Of a stretch of 64,000 nucleotides of DNA, positions 37,272 through 50,254 are shown piece by piece. Numbering within the stretch: position 1 is the first letter of the stretch; each line of letters starts with the position of its first letter. Location of the stretch: contig OY292276.1 of assembly GCA_958496175.1 (NCBI GenBank), forward strand, positions 34,740,449 through 34,804,448. Direction: 5' to 3'. Under the pieces are notes generated by a model, which saw nothing but the letters and a program-made list of their open reading frames with translations, did no database searches and had not been told where the DNA came from. The position numbers and the translations under genes were made by a program. The DNA is from Sisyra terminalis. Its lineage: Eukaryota; Arthropoda; Insecta; Neuroptera; Sisyridae.

Positions 37272-37518
37272 CTGTTAGATGCCTGCGAAGCTTTGATTTC
37301 TTTTGCGGTGATCGGCTGGGTTTTATATCGATTCGAATTGGCTTTGGAATCACGAAATTTGGATGTTCTTTTTGGGACTGCTCCATTGATTTCACTTTTT
37401 GATGAAGTTTCTTCAGCTAGAAATGATTCCATTTTTTGAATACGTTCCGCTACAGATATTGGTCGGCTTAAAACACTGAATTCTATTTCATTTAATGATT
37501 GACGACTTGGCCGCATTT
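37272..37518 (-). CDS. Svil: supervillin exon 6, first TQP motif
   Basis: Residues 1003-1084 plus two bases of codon 1085. The acceptor is TTAATTTAG and the donor AACAG/GTTACT. It carries the helix-like box RPISVAERIQKMESFL (about 1022-1036) and the motif RYKTQPITAKEI (from 1066). Both resemble supervillin's conserved elements, the LSLAEKLALF type and the RYQTQPVTLGEV type. It follows a 3.4-kb intron and is separated from exon 7 by 276 bp. Confidence 0.85.
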
Positions 37519-39368
37519 CTAAATTAAAATTTTTATTATTACGAATGTGACTTAATTTTTTTATGAAAACTATTCATAAGGGTGATACATTTTTATTCGA
37601 AAAATTTAATTCATATTGCTATTGATTAAAAATTTTCACAATATTTTAGATTAGTAAAAATGACGGAAGAAAAAATATAAGTGTTTGATGTGACAAAAAT
37701 TTAGTTAATAACTTATTTTTTAGTATTTTTAATAAATTATCGCCTAGGTAATATTTAAAAAATTTACAGAAAAACAGAAATACGATATAGACGGTATGCA
37801 TATGTTTTAAATTTTCACAAATATTTTTATCAGTAAGATTATAAAGGTGTTTTTCTTTTTACTTCAGCTATAAAATTAAACAATTAAAAACATTAAAATA
37901 AAGAAGTTGACTAAGTAATTACGACTATTTTGAAATAATGTGTTAATTAATACTTTTATCAATCGTTCGTCATTAACTATTATTCTTGCACTATTTGAAA
38001 TGATTACAATGAAATTCATATTCCAAATTACTTTTTTCTTCTCATGATAGGAAAAATAGAGAATTCCTATGAAAAAACATAAATGCATCTTTTTAAATAA
38101 TTTGAAATTGTAATAGTCAATAAATAGTTAAATGTAATGAAGAATATAGAGTCGATTAAACAGAATATATAGTCGCAATACTTTCAGACATGCGCATTAC
38201 TACCTAATAGTGCAACAATCGACATTTTCAAAGAATGCTTATACTTTTAGCATTTTTCATGAACCATGCCGAAAAAAATATTTAAAAGTACAATTTTTTT
38301 TAAAGTGATTTACCTATTGTACCCAGTTATAAACTATAGTTCATGATTTTTTTATAAATCGTTAAAATGTTTCACTAAACATGCGATTCCAGTTTCGTTA
38401 AAAATATTTTTTCATTTGCTAAAATAACATAATATACAAAAGTTTAATTTCAACACTAAACCAAAGAAAGCATAAAAATTGATGTAAATTTTAAAAAGGC
38501 ATAATTTTATGAAAGACATACTCATTATGAATTCATTATAAATTAAAAATTTTATAGAAATTATCCCACCGTTAGATTGTGACCCTTTAAAAAATCCTTA
38601 TTTTGTGAATAAAGTATTATTTAAACCGGCATATTGGCAAATACATGTTTTGTAAAGCATAGTTCTAACACTATGATAGCACTATAGTAAATGATTTTAT
38701 GCATGGTGAGAATTCGAATTATAAACAAAATTTTTTTTGAATGAGAGCTATAATAAAAAATACACATAATAATGAACCACTGACATAGCAGTCTGGAAGT
38801 TGCCCATTTTATTTTATTTTTTCACAAAGTTATATGTATCTTTCATACATTTTTTTTCATTTGGCGGAGCTTTTAGGGAGAAAATTTTATTTTCCATTTA
38901 TCTTTTGAATAGAATTGATATGGAATATTAATAAATGATAAAAATAGTTCCACAAAGTTCAAAATTTCTGTATATCAAACCTTTAATACAGTAAGGTATA
39001 ATACAGTCATAATATGAGTAAGAAAAAAAAATCCACTTCTAATATTTCTTATTCCTATACATTTAGTCTGACAAAGAGTTCAATTCAGAAAAAAGATTTT
39101 AGACTTTAATGGCAAGATGAAAAATCAAGTAACATACTGGCAGATAAGTGGTTCTTTATTTAACTTATGTTCAATCATTAACATTAGTTAAAGAAAGTTT
39201 TTTTCATAAGTCGAATCCCTACCTTTTTGATAATCGCTGTTTGATCTATAAGTTTATACATAAGTGTATTGTATGATTTTGCGACTTTGCCGAATTTAAG
39301 CTACTTGATCTATTTCGTTGTATTTTTTTTAAATATAAATAAATTCTTTCATAAATAATGATTTAAAA

Positions 39369-39516
39369 GTGGCCGCTCTAAAACTGAAAGGTATTGGGTT
39401 CGAACCTCGTTTCAAACCAATTTTTGATACTTCTTGATTAACTGAATGTTATTAATCCTAGAGTCGCTAAAGACCTTGATGTTAATAAATAATTTTAATG
39501 AAGCGACGATAAATAA
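39369..39516 (+). mobile_element. tRNA-derived SINE, copy 6 (best B box)
   Basis: 5'-truncated, starting at GTGGCCGCTC. It keeps a perfect B box (GGTTCGAACC, 39397-39406) and the full 3' body through GAAGCGACGATAAATAA. Confidence 0.78.
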
Positions 39517-39617
39517 AATTAAAAAATTATTTGAACGGTTTGGTCATTTCAGGGCTTACTTAAAATTAAATGATTAGTTTATTTCTTTTTTAACGAACCG
39601 TTTCATTTGTTCTAAAC

Positions 39618-39792
39618 CAGAAGTGGCCAACCCGCGGCCGGCATGAGGCCCGCTTAGTCCATTTTTTTGGCCTGCGAGATTCATCACTTTTACAAAATAA
39701 TGGCTAAAGAAATGATATTAAAAAAGGTTTACAGTATAACTAAAAATAATTTCCAAAGTGGTCCACGAGATCATTGGGGTTAGCCACTCCTG
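39618..39792. mobile_element. small hAT-type MITE with near-perfect duplication
   Basis: 175 bp with ends CAGAAGTGGCCAACCC and GGGTTAGCCACTCCTG, flanked by TTCTAAAC and TTCTAAGC (seven of eight bases identical). Confidence 0.72.
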
Positions 39793-40962
39793 TTCTAAGC
39801 CAAAAAGATTTCCATGCATTACGCATCCCTCACAAAACTATCACTTAAGAAAAATAAAGCCAAGCAACTTCTTTTACTAATATACAGTTTATATATCTAA
39901 ACTAAACACAAGGTTTTAACAAATATCATCTAATATTTCAACTTGCGACAAAAAATCACCCAATTTTATTTTTAATAGCCACCCTTAAAACCTCAAAAAG
40001 TAAAGAGAGGACAAACTCATACCAGAAATGTTAATAAAATTTTAAGAGTTTTTTTTTCTGCTATCACCATAATATGTTTAGCCAAAGAATTTTGACTGAA
40101 TCTTCTTGATGGTTGTTATTCATTAATTCCATAAGGACCTTTGGGAGAGAGGATCTCTTAACAAATATTAGTTGTATAAGTACGTCAGCTATGGATCAAG
40201 ATTTAAGATAAGATAAAAATTTAGATTAAGATAAAAAGATAAATTTTCGTAGTTTTAAATTTGCTTTAAAACTAATAAAAATTTGATGCACCAATACAAT
40301 GCCCAATTAATTATAATAATAAAACTATTAAATAACTGTTTTGTATGCAATTTTGTGAATTTGATCAAAATGAACTTAAATTAAAGAGCGGTGTTGTAGT
40401 TTTTAAATATGGAATTGATAATTTGGTAGATATTGAATTGATAAATTCGATTGATGAGTCGGGTTAGCCAAGCCATTAACGAATAAACAAACTTTTAGTT
40501 AAAATAATATTTTTGTAAGCAATGTGACGTAAGAAGGGGGAGAATTCATTAAATCTTACACCCTACGAGAGAGAAGGTCAAAATGACTAGTTTTCGCCTT
40601 ATGTAATTACTGAATAACCCAAATATCCCCTAATAATTTTGCTTTTTTTCTTATAAAACCCTACTGTGATTCTCCACAATTTCTGATTATTTCTTATTGC
40701 ATCAAGAAGATTCAGTTGAAATTGTTTCCTCAAGAAGGCCTAGTAGAACACTTCTTTTCACTATTATTTAGAAAATATTATTAAGTAAATAATTATATTT
40801 ATTGAATTATTTGGAATACAGTTATATGAAAATTGCCTTTTGGTATACAATATTTTAAGCTTTAAAATCAAATTACCTATTTTGATGTAAATAAAATGCG
40901 ATATTACTTTATCATAGCTTATAATTTCATACAATCGTAAAATAATCAGAAAAAATATATAC

Positions 40963-43419
40963 CTGTTTCTCTATTTTCCAAATGAAGTGAATTTCGTTTC
41001 CAAATCGAGAAATCGTAGGTTGAACCAGAGGATTTAGATACAGTCGCAGACTTAGGACGACGTAGAGTAACAAATTCTCGTGTAGAATCCGATGGATCAT
41101 GATTAGTATTACTGTCATCGGCACTATTGACCATATCCTCGCAAAATGATAATCTTGGTCTTGGTGAACTTTCTCTTGAATGCGATTGTTTTAAAATTGG
41201 TCGAAAATCGTTGTTTGAATCATGATATTGATTTCCAAGTACAGTGCGTATAGGAGATCGATTACCATCGTAATTTGAGTCAAAAGAACGATTTTTTAAT
41301 ACTCGTCTGATTGGAGATTCATTTTCATTAGAATCTTGATATTCGTAAGTTCTGGATGTTTTGAGAATTGGTTTTTTTGGATGTTTATCCTCGCAATCAT
41401 CCGTGTCCGTACTATATTTTTTCTTTAAAATTGGTTTGGGAGTTGTTTCTTGACTTTCCATAACAAAAGAATTTTCTTCAGAAGAAAAACTTTTTTTCTT
41501 TAAAATAGGCTTTACGTTTTCATTACTGTCGTAAACAATTTCAGCGCCGCCAGCAGCTGCTAATATTACTGCTGTTGCGATTGAGACATGATGGGACGTA
41601 TTTGATCCAGAAGAACTACTACCGGATTTTCGTTTTAAAATTGAATGCGGTTCTGGCGATTCAATCATGGAACGATCTTCAAAACTTGCATCATCTTCAT
41701 TACGGCTGGTTTTACGTTTTAAGATGCTATGGGGTTCTGGTGAACCGAAACGGATTTCTTCTAGAGATGAACGACGATGGCCTTTTAAAATTGGACGACA
41801 ATCGGAAACAGCACCTTCTTTGACAGCGACATCGGGACTGCAACTGCGACGACGAAGTACTTCTGATTCGTCGAGACTTCGACGTTTTTTTAGAATTCCC
41901 TGCTTACGTCGATTGGAGCTAGGTGGATCGATAACTGACGGTGAAAATGTCACGGGTTGTTGTTGAGATTGTTGGGGATTAATTGACGATGTTGACGGAA
42001 TATTGGACATGGACGATGGACCACTTTCATCTTGAGATGTTTTACGTTTTAAAATTGATATTGGATTTGTTATATGGCATTGTGACATATCTTTGTGTTT
42101 CATTAAAACATTGGATTTAAGTAATAGTTCTTTATTTTCATTAATTGTTGTATCATTGTAATTTTCTATGTTTGTGACACATGTTTTAGAAGTTGATGGT
42201 TGATTAAGATTTTCATAAGAAATGTTTTTGGAAATATCTTCTACATTTCCTATGTCGTTTCGTTCATTTTCATTTAAAGGAATGTCGGCGTTAGATTGGC
42301 TATTTATCACAATTTGAGATTGAGGCAGTTCTGATGATCGGCTGCTAATGGTTTCTGAACTAACTTCTACATTATTGAGAGAATCTGCACTATTTACTAA
42401 ATCAGTCGTTTGATTCTTCTCAACTAGATTTTTTAAATGAAGGTCTTGTTTGGAAATAGCACCATTTTGTTGAACAATTTTTATTTTATCCTTACTTGAA
42501 GTCTTAGCTATTTTCTTATTTGCTAACCGTTCTACGCGAGCTAATGTATTACGAGTTAATTGAGTTAATGTTTCCATTCGACGTGAAATTTCATTCGTTT
42601 TCGATGTGTTCGTTTTGATATCAATTTTTTTGATCGGAGAAATTTCATTCGACGTGGAATTAGTTTTCGATGCTTTTTGAACTAACGAGTCCCGAAGTTT
42701 CTTTTTACCCTCATTATCACTTTTTGCTAAACGATTATCTAAATTTAAAATGCTATCATCGCAAAATTTTGAATTACTAGTTTTTAAATCTTTTCGCTTC
42801 GCTACATCGAGTTTTGAATTATTTACACTTAATATTTGATTTTCACTGTCTTTGATTTTGTGATGGTTTTGTTTAGAATTAGGCAACATTTCGTTTGGTA
42901 GACTTTTCGACGAGTTTACATTGTTTGATATTAAAACTTGGTTGGAAGATTTTCTTCGATTTGTGTGGACTTTTGTTGAATGTGGACTAGAAGATAAGGA
43001 ATATTTTCTTTTGAGCAATTCTTGTGGAGCATGATTCTGAATATTCGATTGAGAATGTCGATAAGCAACTTCATGGTCTGATGTGGTTGACGATAAGTCA
43101 TCACTTGATTTTTTATCACTTTTCATTCGAGGACTTGTTCCACTCGACAATCTTTTATTGACGTTGTTAACATTTTTCGAATTAATTGAATTGTTCCGCA
43201 CTGCTTTTCTTGCATTTTCCATATGAACACTTAACTGAGATAATCGGCGATTATTAGTGGACTTAATTGTTGAAGTTGTCGAAGACACAGAATGATTTTG
43301 AGTAACTAATGCAGTTATTTCATTTGGTGAAGAAACTTCGGTTCCGGAATAATATGGCAAGTGAACATTCGGCAGTTGGTTTAAATAACGGCGACGTCTT
43401 TGACCAGTTATCACACTAT
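40963..43419 (-). CDS. Svil: supervillin giant exon 5 with ILK-box repeat array
   Basis: Residues 184-1002, a single 2,457-bp exon entered at TTTTTTTCAG and left at ACAG/GTATAT. The product is almost entirely polar and disordered. The first part (residues 184-635) is Asn/Ser/Lys-rich. From about residue 636 to 930 there are 11 degenerate copies of a short basic box, best described as P-x-(S/P)-I-L-K-(R/K)-(K/R)-x-S followed by Asp/Glu-rich spacers, for example PISILKRKTS, PHSILKRKTS, KPILKKKSFS and PILKKKYSTD. Human supervillin has a related single motif (PVRSILKSQ, as I recall it). There is also an alanine-rich patch (TAVILAAAGGAE, about residues 799-810). The N-terminal half of vertebrate supervillin binds F-actin, and repeats of basic residues next to hydrophobic ones would fit that, but this is inference. 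Confidence 0.85.
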
Positions 43420-45646
43420 CTGAAAAAAGAAAATTTTATAAATCCTTCATCATTCTCAATTAGTTTAAATTAAGTAGGGTATTGAAGGGAGTGCGTTACA
43501 TTGTTAAACTTCAACAAATAATGTTACTTCAATTAATTTAAGTTCAAAATTATAAATATCGACAAACACTAACAAGATTACTTGAATCAAAAAACATTAC
43601 TTTTGTAAATAAATATTTATTATTTCGACACAAATTGCTGATAAAAGTTCATCTTTCTTTAAAAAAATTTTACTATGCAGTTCACAAAAATGATTGTTAA
43701 GTTATGCACCTCTAATGAAAAAGAAATTCATTTTTAACCCGACACCTGATGTACGTCTAGCAAAGACAATAATATGAAAATAAATCACTTAGAAACGAAA
43801 AATAATCACTAAACAGTTGTTGATAACATTAGTATAAAACATCCTTTATTGCGACTATACGAAGGAAGTGCCGAGATGATGTTCACTGTGCCAAGGATGC
43901 TGCCCGATTAAAACAACCACGTGGGTAAAATCGTTCGACAACCACCAAGAAGAGCGCGACATGTGGGTGCTTCTTATCGAACATTTCCATGTTGGAAACT
44001 TGTATTTTCTCTCGCTTCTCCTGATTCCTCTATTCTGTTTTCATTGTTTTGAATGTTTGATCCCGGTTAACGAACTTATTTTCATAGCCAATCTTTGTCA
44101 AATACGTAATCAGAAAGTCAATAAAATTAAAATATTTACGATTGAACAATTTCAAATAGCAGCTAAAATATATTTTTCCCAGTTATGAGGAAATGTTAAA
44201 ATGTAAAATCAATGCGTATTCGTTACATTTCTGAAAAGAAAAAGAAAATATCGGATATATATATATCAGTTTCAGTATTTACAATGAAACGAAAACGATA
44301 TTTTTTTCATAATATTTCGTGCATTGTTTTGATTTTAAAACAGAATTTAAATAAATTTGTTTGATGATAACTTTTTGGAAAAGAAATAATACATTTAATA
44401 CATAATCACATACACGAGTATATAAAATTATTTTTCAAGTAATAATGAAAGAAGATAATTTTGTCAAAACTATGTTTATGTCAACACATTAATTGATCTG
44501 ATCAAATAAAAACAGAACTGCAATGGTATAGATAAAAATGTCTATAAATATATTGAATTATCTAAAGTCATTTGTTTATAAATAAAGAATTTACATACAG
44601 ACTGTGAACAATAATTTGTCATTACTAATGTTTTTAAGAATATTTAAATTCCCCTATTTTACTTCTATGCAATTTCAATATCTTTAAATACTGTATTTTC
44701 AAAACGCTTTAGCGTAAGTGACGCATTAATTTATATCTCTTGAAATACAAAACACTATTTTCAGAAAATTAATACATATTGTATTAAAGAAGATAACTTA
44801 AAAGATTTTCCCTCAGAACTTAATTATTGTTGTAACAAAATTATTAAACCATTTATTGTTGTAGTTAGTTATAAAAATAAGTCGCAAATTAGTAATCAAT
44901 CATTGACACTTTATTAATAACAAATTGATAATTAATTTATACTTTCATCCAAAATAAAATGAAGTTGCTTTTATACAAGTCACTCTACCTGGCGACGTTT
45001 TATTCTCCACCTTGTTTTTACTTCAAATGATCATATGCACATTTTTTTAATTTTTTTTAATCCATGAAGGACATTATTAATATCAGAAAACAAGCAATTT
45101 TTAGTTATGAAAAACTTAAAACTTGTATTTTGACAGATTTTTTTTTTATAATTTTAATAAGCAAATAAGAGTCCGAACACGATAAGTGTTATATGTGTTA
45201 TTATTATAGGTCATCTGTGACGTCACAGTACACACCAGTCAGTACACGTATTGAAACCGAGATATAAACAAATCATTGAGCGGTTACCATAAAAACAGTA
45301 ATAATTTACACAATTTTTAATATTTTTCACAGTAAAAACATTTTCATAGCTTAAAATTTTCTGTATTTTTTTTTTTTAGGAATAAAGATTGTGTAGATTG
45401 TAGATTAAACAATTTAAATTGCTTTACGGCTTATGTTTCAATACATTTGTCATAGGAAAACGTACATGGGATTTTGAACTTTTGTATTGTGATGTCACTA
45501 TAATGCCGGCTCAATTGTAGCTCGTTTTAGATATTTTGAATTTAACGATTTATTGCATTTTCAGATAAATATTTTTTAAATTTAGTCAATTAAAATTAAA
45601 ATAGCCGACTAATTTTTATTCGTTTGATAATTAGAAAACACACAGA

Positions 45647-45945
45647 AAGAGGAAAAGAGTTTAAGCAAAAATGACTGCTTTTTGTAGTCGCACTATAGCA
45701 AGAGTTAGTATGGCCATACTAAAATATACTAAAGTTTCAATTAATTTTTACAAAGAGCCTTAGTAATTCTTATTATTATTATTATTATTATTATTATGAT
45801 TCATTTTAAATATTGGTTGAAAACTTAGAAAAACTTTGTTGAAAACTTATGTATCAATATGATCATAGTGATCTCAACTAAAGTGCGACTATGGTCCGCT
45901 GATACTACAAAAAGAGTAATTTTGCTTAAATCTTCTCTTCATGTA
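45647..45945. mobile_element. TIR element with TTTTTGTAGT arms
   Basis: Inverted arms of about 50 bp: left AAGAGTTTAAGCAAAAATGA, then CTTTTTGTAGTCGCACTATAG; right GTGCGACTATGG, then ACTACAAAAAGAGTAATTTT and GCTTAAATC. An ATT microsatellite lies inside at about 45772-45796. Confidence 0.65.
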
Positions 45946-46570
45946 CTGCACTCCCGCAGTAATCCAACAGATGTTTTCGAAATGTGACCACAAGTTATCA
46001 AGTTTATCGGATTATGGACTATGACCACCGACCACTTAATCCGGAATATTTAAAAAGGAGTAGATATTTTGTAACCCAACAAATTATAAAAAGTTCATAG
46101 AGTGTATATAAATTAATAAATACTAAATGATTTGCAATTTTGTAAATAAAATACAATTTACATATTTTCAATACATAACTCTATGTATATATGTACAGGT
46201 TATGTCGGATTACCAAGGGTTCACTGTGATTCCTTTTAGAATATTATTTTACTTTAATCTGTTTTCATTTTTTGAATTGATCATTGATAGAAACATATTT
46301 TTTTTGGGAAAGGTAAATTGCTCTTTTGTGCCTTGAACTAGCAGGGTTCCACTTACACCAACATGAAATTTTACACAATCATAATGATTTCAAATACAAA
46401 TTAAATTGCTTTTTATTTTTTTCAATTTTATACGTTATTATTTTGCAAAATTATATACAAGCTTTTAAAACTCCCAAATTATCTTCGTAATTATTATTTT
46501 TAAATGATTTTAGTAAAATAGCGTATATTCAAAACTTATACCAAAGTACATTTAATAATAATAGGTAAAC

Positions 46571-46742
46571 AGCCTATTAGTGGCCAAGTGGTAAAAGTAG
46601 TCGCTCCAAAACTGGTAAAAGTTAGTTTCGATTCTCGTTTCGAGCAAATTTTCGATATTTCTCGATTATGAATTTTTATTAACCCTAAAGTCGTTAAAGA
46701 CCTTTGTAGTTATAATGCAACGGTAAATAACAATAAAAAATA
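46571..46742 (+). mobile_element. tRNA-derived SINE, copy 7
   Basis: Near full-length: head AGTGGCCAAGTGGTAAAAG, body TTCGAGCAAATTTTCGATAT, and 3' part AAAGTCGTTAAAGACC ending in CAACGGTAAATAACAATAA. It is followed by a short TATG microsatellite. Confidence 0.78.
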
Positions 46743-49700
46743 ATGTAGCTATGTATGTATGTATGTCGGCAAAGGACAAAGAACAAATATTTTAAATACA
46801 TACGTGTGAGTGAAAAACAATCATTCTCTCAAATTTGACCTAACGGATTATTGTTATGGCTTCAACTGGCATTTTGATTTCATTCAATTTCCAATATTCA
46901 TGGGATATAATATAATATAATATTTCACGGAACGTTACTAGTATTATATAATATAGTTTATACAAAGAAATAATTTTAAAATTCCCTGGTAATCTCAAAT
47001 TTTCCAGGTGAGTGGTTGCTCTACATAAACAACTTTTCAGTTTATGTAAATGAAATGAAAGTTAAAATGGAACTACATACAAAAAAATATCCTTTAAAAT
47101 ATCGTTTTATTTAATTGAAGTAAAGTCGTATTAACGAATATAAAACATTATTATTTTACAATCCGCATCCATTTACTTTATTATTTATAGTAACATAAAG
47201 GATTAATTATTTTAATAATGACTGAAACTTAATATCAATATTTAATAGAAAGTAATTGCTCAGCTAATTTAGTTAAATACTCAATTAGCAAGTTTTAAAT
47301 TAGTTAACGAATTTCCTGTGATTTAATAATCTTAATTTAGAAATGTTTATTAAAGTGTTATTGCGTATATGCTAAAATAATTTCAAATTTAATACAGAAA
47401 AAAATCAAGAAATTTCCATAAGTATATATAATTCGTTTATTAGTTTGAATCATAATCATATTTGCTTTTAGTAAAAATAATTTAAAAATTATCATGAAAA
47501 AGCATCAATATTTGTTTTTTAGATGTAGAGAAAAAATATTTTTTTTGCATTCAGTTTTTTGTTTTATTTTGCATTCAGTAAAAACACAATCAAACGATGA
47601 TTTAAAAAAAATAATGATAATATTGTAATAAATACAAACTGTTTGATTGTTGCAAAAAGTTATTCCTAATTTTATGTAAATAATTAATTAACTAATTAGG
47701 TTATATTATACACTAGTAACTTCCCATGAAATATTCACAGCCCCATAACTGACACAACTAACAAATAGTAAAAATTAGCAATTGATCTAAAGTAAATGTT
47801 CTAAAAATTATTTTTTATCGTTATTAACGAACATTCATTTGCTCTTTAATATTAGAACTTTTTTCTGTCAAAATATAAACTTTTCAGAACTAAAAGTTGG
47901 TTTCTCCTCACTTTAATAATGTCATGTTATCCGTTATTGATTTAAAAAATTAAAAAAAGCGCATGAAAATAAAAATGGTACTTAAAACCATAAAAAAAAA
48001 ACAATTTATTCAATTTTGAAAAAATGATTTTATTTTACTCACATGGATGTTTTTTCTTTGTCATTGCCGACGTACATGAGCAATTCTCATGAAATATCGA
48101 AATTAATGTCTTTACAATTTTTTAAAAAATCTTAGCGAATTATTAAGATAATTTTTATTCCTTTAATTTATTGATTAATTATTAATTAATTTATATAATT
48201 ACTTGCAAAGAACACCACTTGGGTTAATGGTGTTGATTATTATTTTTTGAACCATACGAATATCTCTATAGAATAATAAATAAATATTAATCTAAAAATC
48301 ATTCTTTCACTATATCCCAAACTTGAAATTAGCACCATTTAGATCTTTTTAATCAAAAATTTTTCAATAAAATTGTTTGCGAATTTAACTTATCGATTAA
48401 AAACACAAAAAATTTTCAACATTTTTTGAATTTGGAATGAAAACTAAAGAAAACTTTTTCAAATATATTTTTTATGTGCCCCATAAGAAAATAATATTCC
48501 CTCAAACCTTTACTAACAGTCGATAAATGAACGTATCTGTAATCATTAATAAACGTACTCATCGATTTGTGATTGTTGGCAATACTATCAATCATTTCAC
48601 ATATTTAAGTCATCTTATACGTGTTAGAGTCCCAAAAAAAAAATGAAAATTATTTCAAGATTACATTCTCAGTCGTCATTCCCTCACATTGAAGAAAAAT
48701 AGAGGTATTTACTATATCTTAATAATAATAGTACAGCAAAGTAGGTTTTCAGAGACAGTAAATTTACAAAAAAATTCAGATGTAATAAAAGTTTATGTTC
48801 CAAGATTTTTTAAGTTATACTTCATTTCGTTATTCCCTCATTTCAAATTGAACCAAGGGAATTACGATATATGAGGTAATGACTTTTAAATTAGTCAAAC
48901 TTGACTTTTTTATTTTTTTGCTTATTTAATCTTTAAATTCATCGTTTTTTCCTGTTTAAAGATGAAAACATCATTGATATTGACTTTAATGAAAATTATT
49001 GCTGTAAGTACAATACAGAGATACAAGTAGTTCATTTTGACGGCGTACAACACTTTACAGATAATAATACTTTACAAATAACACTTTGCAGAAGAGTATT
49101 ATATTAACGTAACAATAAACTGTTATAGCCCAAAATTTTTGCTCCATATTAAAGAATAACAGACACGATTCAATGACGGTATGGTCGATAAAACCATTCC
49201 TTCACTTTCAATTATAAATCATCCTTATAATTCTTCTAAAATACCATATGTTAATTCTGGGGACTACTATATTGGTAAAATCAAGTTACACAAATATTAC
49301 AAAATTGACAAAAAAAATTCAAATTTGTAAAAATATTTTTCTATCTAATTTCGAAATTTGATGAGAATCACCCACATACGTACATTATATACGTTTGCCA
49401 ATTATTATTTTGATTTCTGATCTCATTAAATATGCACTTTATGATTTTTTATAACTTTTGGAAATTGAAAAATTAAATGATGAGCAAATAAATTTCATGT
49501 ACAGACTCATAAGTTTTGTTGTCCGTTTTATTGTTCTTTCTAAATTAATGAGTATGAACACCTAATTATTTTTTACATGATAGTTTCAATCTAGAAAAAA
49601 TATAGATACATTCTACTTCATTAAGCATTTTTTGGTTTGTAAAGTAAAATTATGAACTACTCATCGTATAATTGAGAAAATATCTACTTTAATACTCAAA

Positions 49701-50140
49701 AATTGAAAAAACTGTTTTACTTTATTATATTTAAGAAATATTAACATTATTATCGATTACTTATCAGAAATCAAATGCAATTAATATCAAATGCAATCTG
49801 AAAAGTATAAAAAGAAATATTGAGTTCACCCGGACAGACATATAAGAAAGCGAATTAATAAAAACGTGATAAAACAGTATTGCACTGAACAAGGGACCGT
49901 ATTGTAATTGAAAAGTTTTAATACCTAATATATCTATTTAAATTTTAAATCAATAACTCTCCTATTTAATTATGCGAAAAACTTTGATAGTATTTCAACA
50001 ATAATGAAATTATAAATCTAAAACTAAAAGATCCACTTGTCGTCATAGTAACCGCCAATGTGATGTAGCAGCTTTAATAAATGTATACATATGAAAGTAC
50101 GGAACGTCTAGACACAGGGCATCGTAGTACATTTGCTTAC

Positions 50141-50254
50141 AACAACCCCCAACGTGCTACGAGTACAACAACTGCTACGTTTTTTTTTCATCACTGGAAA
50201 ACTGTACAAGAAAGCGCATTCACTTTCATCTGCTTGGACTTTGAACCCCAAACT
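50141..50254 (-). promoter_or_regulatory. possible internal promoter and non-coding first exon in intron 4
   Basis: A second GC-richer island. On the minus strand a TCAGTT initiator match (A at 50254) is followed after about 114 bases by a donor, GTT/GTAAGC. The intervening sequence has short upstream open frames, and none enters exon 5 in phase, so any transcript would have to start translation inside exon 5. This is weaker than the island at 24 kb. Confidence 0.25.

Larger units (their letters stand above)
37519..40962. other. supervillin intron 5, 3.4 kb
   Basis: The intron between exons 5 and 6, bounded by GTATAT and TTTAG on the minus strand with matching phase (1). It holds a 5'-truncated SINE (39369-39516) and a small hAT-type MITE (39618-39792). 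The rest is AT-rich with nothing recognised. Confidence 0.75.

Noticed and set aside
43850..43965. GC-richer patch just upstream of exon 5 as another promoter
   Set aside because: No convincing initiator, ATG or splice donor in usable order was found on the gene's strand, so it is not listed as a feature.
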